Assembly: GCA_965226645.1 (NCBI GenBank)
Contig: CBDDDL010000001.1
Location: forward strand, 372,001-436,000
DNA from: Poriferisodalis sp965226645
GTDB lineage: Bacteria > Actinomycetota > Acidimicrobiia > Acidimicrobiales > Poriferisodalaceae
Direction: 5' to 3'
DNA length: 64,000 nucleotides
This document shows positions 35,403 to 52,068 of the stretch, in pieces (within the stretch, counting starts at the first letter, position 1; every line of letters starts with the position of its first letter). Made by a program: the position numbers and the translations under genes. The notes beneath the pieces are model-generated. The model searched no databases and had not been told where the DNA came from. It worked only from the letters and a program-made list of their open reading frames with translations.

Positions 35403-36089
35403 ATGTCAGGGAAGAAGTACGCCGACGTCACCCGTCGGTACGACCGACAGATGATGCATGAGCCGCAACAGGCCATCGACATGGTGCGCAGCTTCGCGCC
35501 GGCAAAGTTCGATGAGTCGGTCGAGTTGTCCGTCCGGCTGGGCGTCGATCCACGCAAGGCCGACCAGATGGTGCGTGGCACGGTCGCGTTGCCGTCGGGC
35601 ACCGGCGGGGATGTGCGTGTGGCGGTTTTTGCCCAGGGCGACGCCGCCGCCGAGGCGTCAGAGGCCGGTGCCGATGTTGTCGGTGCCGCCGACTTGGCCG
35701 AGCGCGTCGAGGCTGGTTTCACCGAGTTCGATGTGGCCATCGCAACCCCCGACATGATGGGTGTGGTCGGCCGGCTCGGCCGGGTGCTCGGCCCCAGAGG
35801 CCTTATGCCCAATCCGAAGTCGGGCACGGTGACTGCTGATGTCGGCAAGGCCGTCGGTGAGTTCAAGAGCGGCAAGGTCGAGTACCGCACCGACCGCTAC
35901 GGCAACGTGCACCTCGCCATCGGCAAGGTCAGCTTCACCCTCGAAGACCTCGAGGCCAACCTCGCGGCAGTGATGGACGAACTCGCCCGCGCCAGGCCCG
36001 CGAGCGCCAAGGGCCGTTACGTGGAGAAGATGGTCATGTCATCCACGATGGGCCCCGGCATCCGGGTTGACACGTCGGACTTCAACTAG
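35403..36089 (+). CDS. rplA: 50S ribosomal protein L1
   Basis: A 228-aa L1 that forms the ribosomal stalk by the E site and represses its own operon. It has the family segments GKKYADVTRRYDRQMMHEPQ, SVRLGVDPRKADQMVRGTV, PDMMGVVGRLGRVLGPRGLM and PNPKSGTVTADVGKAV. ATG 35403 follows CAGGAGAA. A 328-base gap then separates it from rplJ. Confidence 0.96.
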   Translation: MSGKKYADVTRRYDRQMMHEPQQAIDMVRSFAPAKFDESVELSVRLGVDPRKADQMVRGTVALPSGTGGDVRVAVFAQGDAAAEASEAGADVVGAADLAERVEAGFTEFDVAIATPDMMGVVGRLGRVLGPRGLMPNPKSGTVTADVGKAVGEFKSGKVEYRTDRYGNVHLAIGKVSFTLEDLEANLAAVMDELARARPASAKGRYVEKMVMSSTMGPGIRVDTSDFN

Positions 36090-36417
36090 CGCCCGCCGAA
36101 TGGCGATGGCTCGCGCTTCGTCGGCGTTGGTTCCACACCCCAGGTTGGAGGCGGCGAGGGTGCGAGATAGCTTGTTGCGCCTGACAACAAGCTCGCCGTA
36201 GATCTCCGGTGGCTTCGGCCTGAAATCGGCGTGCGGTTCCGTTTCCTCGGAACGGGTCCCGCACTTCGAGCCTGATGAGGCGGACTGCCTTCCTGTGCGC
36301 GTGCGCCAGGGCAGCGGTTCTCTCTGGTCTGCGGACCGGTTGCCCGATCTGGGGCCGGTGAGCAACTGAATCGCCCAAGCCCAATCCAGCACAGCCACAC
36401 AGCACAGGAGCACCCCG
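36090..36417 (+). promoter_or_regulatory. rplJ leader region
   Basis: 328 bases with no gene, between rplA and rplJ, where bacteria carry the L10(L12)4-binding leader of the rplJL operon. A strong stem-loop is at 36232-36263 (TGCGG..CCGTT..AACGG..CCGCA). Further G/C-rich complementary runs follow to about 36360. Autogenous control by L10 is established for this leader type; its exact fold here is not proven. Confidence 0.55.
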
Positions 36418-36999
36418 GTGAACGCAACCATGGCAACTGGCGCACCTGCGCGCGCACCCCGGGCCGACAAGGTCGCTGTGGTGAATGAAGTCCGCCGTCG
36501 CTTCGACGAAGCGGAAGCGGTGCTGTTCACCGAATACCGCGGCCTCGACGTCGGCGCCCTTGCGGCGCTGCGCGGCCATCTCATCAATGCGGAGTGCCGC
36601 TACAAGATCTACAAGAACAGCCTCGTTCGTCTTGCGATTGAACCCTCGGCACCCGAAGGAACACTCGACCTGCTGCTGGGGCCCACAGCGCTGGCCTTCT
36701 GCGGCAAAGACCCATCAACCGCGGCCAAGGCCCTGCGTGAATTCGCAGCCGACAACGAGGCTTTGGTCATCAAGGGCGGCGTGCTCGCGGGCACCCTGCT
36801 CGACGAAGCGCAGGTTCGCGAGCTAGCAGACCTGCCGTCACGCGACGAGGTCATGGCTCAGATCCTTGGCGCGTTGACGGCCCCGTTGAGCTCGCTTGCT
36901 TCGATGATGAACAACCTGCTCGGCGAGATGCCTGGTCTTGTCCAGGCACTGATTGACCGAAACTCAGAAGATCCGACAGAAACGGAGAACAACCAGTGA
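36418..36999 (+). CDS. rplJ: 50S ribosomal protein L10
   Basis: The 193-aa stalk base that holds L7/L12 dimers. It has APRADKVAVVNEVRRRFDEA, the L10 core TEYRGLDVGALAALRGHL, and the C-terminal helix (LSSLASMMNNLLGEMPGLVQ) that binds L12. The GTG at 36418 follows ACAGGAG at good spacing; an ATG four codons later (36430) is the alternative. The stop overlaps the rplL start by four bases, so L12 synthesis is coupled to L10. Confidence 0.94.
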   Translation: MNATMATGAPARAPRADKVAVVNEVRRRFDEAEAVLFTEYRGLDVGALAALRGHLINAECRYKIYKNSLVRLAIEPSAPEGTLDLLLGPTALAFCGKDPSTAAKALREFAADNEALVIKGGVLAGTLLDEAQVRELADLPSRDEVMAQILGALTAPLSSLASMMNNLLGEMPGLVQALIDRNSEDPTETENNQ

Positions 37000-37391
37000 G
37001 CACAACCACCACGGAAGAAATCCTCGACGCCATCGGCAACATGACGGTGATCGAGTTGGTCGAGCTGAAAAAGGCGTTCGAAGAGCGCTTCGACGTCACC
37101 GCTGCGGCGGCTGCGCCGATGATGATGGCCGCCGGCGCTGCGGGCGGCGACGGTGACAGTGCGGCTGCTGAAGACGCACCAGACGAGTTCACCGTGATGC
37201 TCACCGCCATTGGCGACAAGAAGGTGCAGGTCATCAAAGAGGTGCGGTCGCTCACGAGTCTGGGCCTCAAAGAGGCCAAGGATCTCGTCGAGGCGGCGCC
37301 GAAGGCCGTGCTCGAGGGCGTACCGAAGGCAGACGCCGACAAGGCGCGCGAAGCGCTCGAAGCCGTCGGCGCCACCGTCGAACTCACCTGA
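36996..37391 (+). CDS. rplL: 50S ribosomal protein L7/L12
   Basis: A 131-aa acidic stalk protein that recruits translational GTPases. It has an N-terminal dimerisation helix (ILDAIGNMTVIELVELKKAF), a flexible alanine-rich hinge, and the C-terminal domain with KKVQVIKEVRSLTSLGLKEA and KDLVEAAPKAVLEGVPKADA. The GTG start overlaps rplJ (GTGA). A strong hairpin follows before rpoB. Confidence 0.96.
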   Translation: MSTTTTEEILDAIGNMTVIELVELKKAFEERFDVTAAAAAPMMMAAGAAGGDGDSAAAEDAPDEFTVMLTAIGDKKVQVIKEVRSLTSLGLKEAKDLVEAAPKAVLEGVPKADADKAREALEAVGATVELT

Positions 37392-37458
37392 CATACCGTC
37401 CAAAATTCCGTCCTGCAACCTTGTTCGGCCCGCTCCGACGGGCTCCCACAGCGGCATG

Positions 37459-37482
37459 GCCCGCGCGCAACTGCGCGCGGGC
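37459..37482 (+). terminator. rplL-rpoB intercistronic hairpin (attenuator/processing site)
   Basis: A perfect 10-bp stem, GCCCGCGCGC (37459-37468) with GCGCGCGGGC (37473-37482), and a four-base loop AACT. No U-run follows, so it is better read as a partial attenuator or RNA-processing site, as known in the rplL-rpoB space of other bacteria. The rest of the 339-base gap (37392-37730) holds no gene that I can support. Confidence 0.6.
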
Positions 37483-37730
37483 GGTCGGTGCAAATATGTG
37501 GCGGCGGTCCTTATGACTCAGCCCGGTTGTGGCAATAGCGGGCGCGGGGTAGCGTTGCCCGAGCCGTGGCACAGGTGGCTTCCCTCTTCGCGCACCCCAC
37601 CAGTCCCCAGCATCGAGGCCCAGCTTTGGGATCACCGGTTGCTGCGGACGCCCTCGATTGCGCGCGCCCCTGCTGCCTCCGGCTGTCGCCTGCGACCTGT
37701 CCTTCACAACTAAACACCTAGGAGAGCCCG

Positions 37731-41366
<3,636 letters not shown>

Positions 41367-41445
41367 TCCTCCAAGACGCAGATAGCGACGCTGCACCCAC
41401 ACAGCCCCACCCACACGCCCAATACAGCTGGAAGCACAGACACAG

Positions 41446-45375
<3,930 letters not shown>

Positions 45376-45541
45376 ATAAGTGAATGGCGGACACAACAAA
45401 CGATTTAACGATCGCCGAGCGGTTGTCGCTCGCGAGCGCGCTGCCTAGCCTTTGAGGTCGGCCGAAGCGTACTGCCGGTGGGGCATCGCTCATTCGTGCC
45501 CCTGCTGTCATGCGACAGCGATTTGAGTGACAGAGGTCTTG

Positions 45542-45913
45542 GTGCCCACAATTCAACAACTGGTCCGCAAGGGCCGCAAGTCGAAGTCGACGAAGGTGCG
45601 GACACCCGCGCTGAAGGGCTCGCCGCAGCGACGCGGCGTCTGCACTCGCGTCTACACACACACGCCCAAGAAGCCGAACTCTGCATTGCGCAAGGTTGCG
45701 CGCGTCCGCCTGACCAGCGGCGTCGAGATCACCGCGTACATCCCCGGCGAGGGGCACAACCTCCAAGAGCACAGCATCGTGCTCGTGCGCGGCGGCCGTG
45801 TGAAGGACCTGCCCGGCGTCCGCTACAAGATCATCCGCGGTGCACTTGATGCCTCCGGCGTGAATGCGCGTCGCCAGGCCCGGTCGCGCTACGGCGCCAA
45901 GCGGGAGTCCTGA
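45542..45913 (+). CDS. rpsL: 30S ribosomal protein S12
   Basis: A 123-aa decoding-centre protein. The GTG at 45542 gives the canonical start (M)PTIQQLVRKGRKSKSTKV; an upstream GTG adds five unconserved residues. The streptomycin-related loops TPKKPNSALRKVARVRLTSG and GRVKDLPGVRYKIIRGALD are wild type in pattern. It begins the rpsL-rpsG-fusA-tuf run, with rpsG one base after its stop. Confidence 0.95.
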   Translation: MPTIQQLVRKGRKSKSTKVRTPALKGSPQRRGVCTRVYTHTPKKPNSALRKVARVRLTSGVEITAYIPGEGHNLQEHSIVLVRGGRVKDLPGVRYKIIRGALDASGVNARRQARSRYGAKRES

Positions 45914-45914
45914 G

Positions 45915-46385
45915 ATGCCGCGTCGAGGAGCAGCACCGCGCCGGGACATCTCCGCCGACCCCGTGTACGACTCCACGCTGGTGACGCAGTTCATCAACAA
46001 GGTGCTGCGTCGCGGCAAGCGTTCGGTGGCCGAGCGCATTGTGTACCAAGCGATGGACCTCGTGGGCGAGCGAACTGGTGGAGAGCCCCTCGAGATTCTT
46101 AAGCGGGCAGTCGATAACACTCGCCCGCAGGTCGAGGTGAAGAGCCGTCGCGTCGGCGGCGCTACCTACCAGGTGCCTGTCGAAGTTCGACCACGCCGCG
46201 CCACTGCGCTGGCCATCCGCTGGATTGTCGGCTTCGCACGTGAGCGCCGCGAGCGGACAATGTCCGAACGGCTCGCGAACGAGCTACTCGATGCCTCCAA
46301 CGGCACGGGATCGGCAGCAAAGCGGCGCGAAGACACGCACCGCATGGCAGAGGCCAATAAGGCCTTCGCCCACTATCGCTGGTAA
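45915..46385 (+). CDS. rpsG: 30S ribosomal protein S7
   Basis: A 156-aa primary 16S rRNA-binding protein of the 30S head. It begins MPRRGAAPRRDISADPVYDS and contains LVTQFINKVLRRGKRSVAER, the VEVRPRRATALAIRWIVGFA element, and the end MAEANKAFAHYRW. The ATG at 45915 lies immediately after the rpsL stop, so translation is probably coupled. Confidence 0.96.
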   Translation: MPRRGAAPRRDISADPVYDSTLVTQFINKVLRRGKRSVAERIVYQAMDLVGERTGGEPLEILKRAVDNTRPQVEVKSRRVGGATYQVPVEVRPRRATALAIRWIVGFARERRERTMSERLANELLDASNGTGSAAKRREDTHRMAEANKAFAHYRW

Positions 46386-46424
46386 TCCGGCGCTGGTGAT
46401 CTGATCGACCGGGGCAACGCGGCA

Positions 46425-48509
46425 ATGGCTCGAATTCAACCTCTCGAACGTGTTCGCAACATCGGCATCATGGCCCACATCGACGCGGGCAAAACAACGG
46501 TGACCGAGCGCATCCTCTACTACACCGGCGTCAACTACAAGATCGGCGAAGTTCACGATGGCGCCGCCACGATGGACTGGATGGACCAGGAGCAGGAGCG
46601 GGGGATCACGATCACCTCGGCTGCGACGACCTGCGGCTGGAACGACCACATCATCAACATCATCGACACGCCCGGCCACGTCGACTTCACCGTCGAGGTC
46701 GAGCGCTCGCTGCGCGTTCTCGACGGTGCAGTGGCGGTGTTCGACGGCGTCGCCGGTGTCGAGCCCCAGACCGAGACCGTGTGGCGGCAGGCCGATCGCT
46801 ACGGCGTGCCACGCATGTGCTTCATCAACAAGCTCGACCGCACCGGCGCCTCGTTCTTCGGCTCGCTCGCCAGCATCGAGGAGCGGCTGACGCCGCATAC
46901 GGCTGTGCTTCAGTTGCCGATCGGCATCGAGTCTGGCTTCGAGGGCGTCGTTGACCTTGTCGAGATGAACGCAGTGGTGTGGAAGGGCGAGGACCTCGGC
47001 TCCACGTACGACGTTGTTGACATACCCGCAGACATGGTTGACCAGGCCGCCGAGTACCGGGGCAAGCTGCTCGAGACGTTGGCCGATGTCGACGAGGACA
47101 TCATGCTGGCCTATCTCGAGGGCGAAGAGGTCGACGTCGCCACAGTGCGACGTGCCATCCGCCGGGGAACCATTGACGGTCAGATCGTGCCGATCCTCAC
47201 CGGCAGTGCCTTCAAGAACAAGGGCGTGCAGCCGTTGCTTGACGCGGTGACGATGTACCTGCCTTCACCGGTCGACGTACCCGCGATCTCGGGCCGGTCC
47301 CTCAATGGCGCCGACGAGCTCGAGCGCCGGCCCGACGACTCCGAGCCGTTCTCGGCGCTGGCCTTCAAGATCATGACCGACCCCCATGTGGGCAAGCTCA
47401 TCTATTTCCGGGTGTACAGCGGCCGGCTCCAAAAGGGCGGCCAGGTGCTGAACACCACCAGCGGCAATCGGGAGCGAATTGGCCGCATCCTGCAGATGCA
47501 CGCGAACAACCGCGAGGACCGCGACGAGATCGGGACCGGCGACATCGTTGCCGGCATCGGACTCAAGAACACTCGCACCGGTGACACGCTCTGCGAGTCG
47601 TCCAAGCCGATTGTGCTCGAGCAGCTTGTATTCCCCGATCCCGTCGTGCACGTCGCCGTCGAGCCGAAGTCCAAGGCCGACCAGGACAAGCTCGGACGGG
47701 CGCTGACAGCGCTCAGTGAGGAAGATCCGACGTTCCAGGTCAAATCCGACGAAGAGACCGGCCAGACGGTCATCTCGGGCATGGGCGAGCTGCACCTCGA
47801 AGTGCTCGTCGAACGGATGCTGCGCGAATTCAAGGTCGACGCTTCCATCGGCAAGCCCCAGGTCGCCTATCGCGAGACCCTCACCGCACCGGTCAACAAA
47901 TTCGAGTACCGCCACATCAAGCAGACAGGTGGCTCAGGCCAGTACGCGGTCGTGGTCGTCAACGTCATGCCCTCTGAGCCTGGCGAGGGCTACACATTCA
48001 CCGATCAGATCAAGGGCGGCGCGATTCCGCGCGAATACATCGGATCGGTCGACCAGGGCATGCGTTCGTCGCTGGAGAACGGCCCGCTGGCGGGCTTCCC
48101 GCTTGTGGATGTGGCTGTCGAGCTCGTCGACGGCAACCACCACGACGTGGACTCCTCGGAGATGGCATTCAAGATCGCCGGCACGATGGCGATGCGGGAC
48201 GCAGCCCGCCTCGCCAAGCCAGTCCTGCTGGAGCCGGTCATGGCAGTCGAAGTTGTGACGCCCGAGGACTACATGGGCGACGTCATCGGCGACCTAAACT
48301 CGCGCCGCGGTCGCGTCGGCCAAATGGAGCTGCGAGGCATGAACCAGGTGATCGACGCGACGGTGCCGCTGTCGGAAATGTTCGGCTACGCCAACGACCT
48401 CCGATCACGGACCCAGGGCCGCGCCACATACAGCATGCAATTCGACACCTACGAGCAAGTGCCGAGGACCATCGCGCAGGACATCATCAAGCGAATCCGT
48501 GGCGAGTAG
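46425..48509 (+). CDS. fusA: elongation factor G
   Basis: A 694-aa translocation GTPase. G1 is AHIDAGKTT, followed by the switch region QEQERGITITSAATTCGW, G3 DTPGHVDF and G4 NKLDRTGA. Domains II-V follow, with the domain IV loop TGGSGQYAVVVVNVMPSEPG and the domain V end EQVPRTIAQDIIKRIRGE. Length and order are normal, and the gene is intact. Confidence 0.97.
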   Translation: MARIQPLERVRNIGIMAHIDAGKTTVTERILYYTGVNYKIGEVHDGAATMDWMDQEQERGITITSAATTCGWNDHIINIIDTPGHVDFTVEVERSLRVLDGAVAVFDGVAGVEPQTETVWRQADRYGVPRMCFINKLDRTGASFFGSLASIEERLTPHTAVLQLPIGIESGFEGVVDLVEMNAVVWKGEDLGSTYDVVDIPADMVDQAAEYRGKLLETLADVDEDIMLAYLEGEEVDVATVRRAIRRGTIDGQIVPILTGSAFKNKGVQPLLDAVTMYLPSPVDVPAISGRSLNGADELERRPDDSEPFSALAFKIMTDPHVGKLIYFRVYSGRLQKGGQVLNTTSGNRERIGRILQMHANNREDRDEIGTGDIVAGIGLKNTRTGDTLCESSKPIVLEQLVFPDPVVHVAVEPKSKADQDKLGRALTALSEEDPTFQVKSDEETGQTVISGMGELHLEVLVERMLREFKVDASIGKPQVAYRETLTAPVNKFEYRHIKQTGGSGQYAVVVVNVMPSEPGEGYTFTDQIKGGAIPREYIGSVDQGMRSSLENGPLAGFPLVDVAVELVDGNHHDVDSSEMAFKIAGTMAMRDAARLAKPVLLEPVMAVEVVTPEDYMGDVIGDLNSRRGRVGQMELRGMNQVIDATVPLSEMFGYANDLRSRTQGRATYSMQFDTYEQVPRTIAQDIIKRIRGE

Positions 48510-48513
48510 CGCA

Positions 48514-48537
48514 GCAGCCCGCGTTGATTCGGGCTGC
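48514..48537 (+). terminator. fusA-tuf intercistronic hairpin
   Basis: A perfect 8-bp stem, GCAGCCCG (48514-48521) with CGGGCTGC (48530-48537), around an eight-base loop, five bases after the fusA stop and followed by GGCGTCTCTAACCTCT. It probably reduces or ends read-through into tuf, which would then use its own promoter in the remaining 140 bases. Confidence 0.55.
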
Positions 48538-48680
48538 GGCGTCTCTAACCTCTGACCGTTCGATAACGAAGCATTTCTCGAAGAATCCGCATTCAAATCG
48601 GCCGCCCGACGGCGCCTCCCGACTACGACAAGCCCCCGGGGACCGTCCCCGAGGCACCACTCCCGAAAGGCGAGCAAAAC

Positions 48681-49865
<1,185 letters not shown>

Positions 49866-49890
49866 CAGAAGCGACAAGTCAGGCGTCCAG

Positions 49891-50205
49891 ATGGCAGCAC
49901 CTCGGATCCGCATGCGACTCAAGGCCTACGACCACGAGATCGTGGACCAGTCCGCACAGAAGATCACCGAAACGGTGCTCCGCACCAACGCCAAGGTGAG
50001 CGGGCCAATCCCGCTGCCGACGGAGAAGCATCGCTACACCGTTGTGCGGTCGCCGCACAAGGACAAGGACTCGCGCGAGCACTTCGAGATGCGCGTCCAC
50101 AAGCGCCTCATCGACGTGATCGACCCCACCGACAAGACGGTCGACTCGCTCCAGCGGCTTGACCTTCCCGCCGGCGTCGAGATCGAGCTCAAAGTCCAGC
50201 CATAG
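49891..50205 (+). CDS. rpsJ: 30S ribosomal protein S10
   Basis: A 104-aa S10/NusE, also a transcription antitermination factor. It starts MAAPRIRMRLKAYDHEIVDQ and has the conserved GPIPLPTEKHRYTVVRSPHK plus the end RLDLPAGVEIELKVQP. ATG 49891 is chosen over an upstream frame that overlaps the end of tuf. In most bacteria rplC follows at once; here it does not. Confidence 0.95.
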   Translation: MAAPRIRMRLKAYDHEIVDQSAQKITETVLRTNAKVSGPIPLPTEKHRYTVVRSPHKDKDSREHFEMRVHKRLIDVIDPTDKTVDSLQRLDLPAGVEIELKVQP

Positions 50206-50214
50206 CTGGACGCA

Positions 50215-50233
50215 ACGCCCTCGTGGCGGGCGT
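50215..50233 (+). terminator. hairpin after rpsJ
   Basis: ACGCCC (50215-50220) pairs with GGGCGT (50228-50233) ten bases past the rpsJ stop. The stem is short and lacks a U-run. Because the next gene is unrelated, this is the likely end of the tuf-rpsJ transcript. Confidence 0.4.
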
Positions 50234-50379
50234 GAGTGCTTCGCTGGCACGCGTTCCGGCAAGGGCGCAACCCTGAACATTTGCCGAAGCGGGGTTGTTT
50301 CCGGGGCTTTCGTCTGCAGGCGAAGCGCTGCATAGTCTGCCTCGAGTGAGAGAGCTTTAGGTGCCGTCGCGCCTGACTT

Positions 50380-50393
50380 CTGAACTTGTTCAG
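50380..50393 (+). promoter_or_regulatory. palindromic operator upstream of antitoxin gene
   Basis: CTGAAC-TT-GTTCAG is a perfect 6-bp inverted repeat whose end is 13 bases before the antitoxin ATG. Antitoxins commonly bind such palindromes to repress their own operon; the placement supports that inference. Confidence 0.5.
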
Positions 50394-50406
50394 GTAAGGT
50401 AGCGGC

Positions 50407-50865
50407 ATGCAGGTGATCGAGCGGACGTTCTCGGAGTTCTTGCGCCACCCCAAGGAGGTCGTGGCCGAACTCGCCAATAGCGATGTAGTGCTGCGCCGCC
50501 GGAATGCTCCGGCGCTTCGCTTGTGCCGTGACGACCGAGAAAACGCGCGTGACGAGGTGTTTGGCAGTGTGGCACGGATGCTGCGCAACCTGGCGGCGAA
50601 CCATCCGGCTGCTCTGGAAGAAGTGCTCAGCGATGCCTACCCCTGGGTGAAGTTCCTGCCGCCCGATGAACGCGAGCTCTTTGCAGTGGACTTGACGAAG
50701 CAATTGCTGGCGGTCGATTCGATTGGCGACTTTGCTCCGGTTGGTCTGCTCGTGGATGCGTGGAAGGCCACTGCAGAGGTTCATGCCAGCCCGGAATTGT
50801 CGCGCCGGTTGTCAGGCCCGTTTGAGGTGACGCACGACGGTCGTGTCCGACGCCCAGCCCTCTGA
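50407..50865 (+). CDS. putative antitoxin (Phd/DUF6247-like)
   Basis: A 152-aa protein beginning MQVIERTFSEFLRHPKEVVA, a short N-terminal element like the DNA-binding start of Phd/YefM-type antitoxins. A mostly helical body (VFGSVARMLRNLAANHPAAL, ELFAVDLTKQLLAVDSIGDF) follows. It overlaps the next gene by 23 bases, has a palindromic operator upstream, and is followed by a RelE-like protein. The family name is my best fit from architecture and context; no catalytic motif is present. Confidence 0.6.
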   Translation: MQVIERTFSEFLRHPKEVVAELANSDVVLRRRNAPALRLCRDDRENARDEVFGSVARMLRNLAANHPAALEEVLSDAYPWVKFLPPDERELFAVDLTKQLLAVDSIGDFAPVGLLVDAWKATAEVHASPELSRRLSGPFEVTHDGRVRRPAL

Positions 50866-51229
50866 AGGCACCGCAGTCGATACATGCCGAAGCGACGTGA
50901 GAGGGTCGCGCCACCGCCGCGCCCAGACGGGTGGGGACATGCGCTTCGGGAACAACGTCACGGCGCGCGGCTGGGACGACCTTTGCTCAAGTGCGCCGAA
51001 CAATGCCCGTTCAGCTTGGGAGCGGATCACGGAGGATCCTCGTCGCTGGGACGGCCGCCAGAAGCCGCTTCAAGGTTCGTACGAGCGTGCCCATATCAAT
51101 GGCATCCAGATGGAGCAGTGGCCGTACGAAGTCACCTCCGGTGGTCGCATTCGGTACTGCATCGACGACGCCAAGCAAACGGTTTGGGTCACCCACGCGG
51201 GCACCGGCCATCCGAAGACCACGGAGTAG
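50843..51229 (+). CDS. putative RelE/ParE-like toxin
   Basis: The last 80 residues (SAWERITEDPRRWDGRQKPL, QMEQWPYEVTSGGRIRYCID, DDAKQTVWVTHAGTGHPKTT) have the helix-strand order and basic charge of RelE/ParE-fold toxins. They show the typical strand in which a compact fold binds mRNA-ribosome or gyrase. The GTG at 50843 overlaps the antitoxin by 23 bases; ATG 50939 (MRFGNNVTARGWDDL) is an alternative start closer to the toxin fold. A toxin-antitoxin role is inferred from gene order, overlap and operator. Confidence 0.6.
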   Translation: MSDAQPSEGTAVDTCRSDVRGSRHRRAQTGGDMRFGNNVTARGWDDLCSSAPNNARSAWERITEDPRRWDGRQKPLQGSYERAHINGIQMEQWPYEVTSGGRIRYCIDDAKQTVWVTHAGTGHPKTTE

Positions 51230-51579
51230 ACGGCTCTTGTTCAGTGCCAATCCATGCGGCAAGCGCTCCCGGTATGGAGCGCCTGCGGCGTTGCGGTCGA
51301 ATGGCTCGGGCAGGAGCACGCCCCCCTCCGCGGCTGAGTCGGGCAGCCGGAACTGCATCTCAGCTGTGCCTGCGCTGAGGTGCCATCCGTCCACGTGATG
51401 GTCTGCGTCACTCCAAGCGCCATTGACGGAGGCGATATCCGGGAATCTCGCAGCTGGTGCGTCGGCTCGGCCGAAGTAGTCGTCCCTGTCGAGGTAGCTC
51501 TTGTGTGCATTGCTGATGCTCGATCAGTCCAAGATGAACAGCAGCGACTGACGATCAGGTGCAGCGCACGGCGGCTCGC
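51230..51579. other. no supported gene; possible minus-strand remnant
   Basis: No complete gene. On the minus strand a frame is open from 51523 down through 51238 and reads protein-like segments (SYLDRDDYFGRADAPAARFP, VDGWHLSAGTAEMQFRLPDS) without a plausible start. It then runs on antisense to the toxin gene. It could be a truncated gene fragment or chance openness of GC-rich DNA. Confidence 0.35.
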
Positions 51580-51921
51580 TCAGGCGGATGGGGCCTCGCA
51601 GCCGCAAGTGTGGCACTGCTCGCCAGCCACGGGCGGCGGCCGCTGGATGGCGTCGTGTGCGGCCTGCGGGTGGTGTCCGGCGCAGTCAAGGCACCGGGTG
51701 CACCACACGATCCGTGCTCGTGCGACCCGTGCTTGTGCGTCGTCCATGCGGCGGGCGAGACCCGGGAACAGGGCACTGGCGTCGTGGGTGAGTAAGGCGT
51801 CCGCGATGCGCCGCAGCAGCGGGTCGTCGGGAGGCGTGCGCGCGTAGGGCGGTGGCTCGCGGTCGGGCGGCGGTGCGGGGCGAGGGCGGGTCACGCGCTC
51901 AGGAACGTACTGGGTGGACAT
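51580..51921 (-). CDS. hypothetical protein with CxxC zinc-like motifs
   Basis: 113 aa from ATG 51921. A proline-rich N-terminus is followed by a short helix (DPLLRRIADALLTHDASALF). The C-terminal segment has paired cysteines (CTRCLDCAGHH and CHTCGC), resembling a small zinc ribbon. I recognise no family and no strong ribosome site. The high GC content allows spurious frames, so this is offered with caution. Confidence 0.4.
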   Translation of the reverse strand: MSTQYVPERVTRPRPAPPPDREPPPYARTPPDDPLLRRIADALLTHDASALFPGLARRMDDAQARVARARIVWCTRCLDCAGHHPQAAHDAIQRPPPVAGEQCHTCGCEAPSA

Positions 51922-52068
51922 CGGACATCGCGCAACAGCTCACGTTGGGATCATGCCATTCGTCGTCGCCGCTCCGGTCGGTGATGTGCCAGCGGCCACC
52001 CTGTCGCCGTGGGTGCGCTCCACGGTAGGGCGGCCTACTTGGGTGCGCGGACGCATTGACACATTCTC

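Noticed and set aside
51380..51847. 155-codon plus-strand frame after the toxin gene
   Set aside because: Composition is shadow-like, with no ribosome site and no family; the minus-strand CxxC frame is somewhat better.
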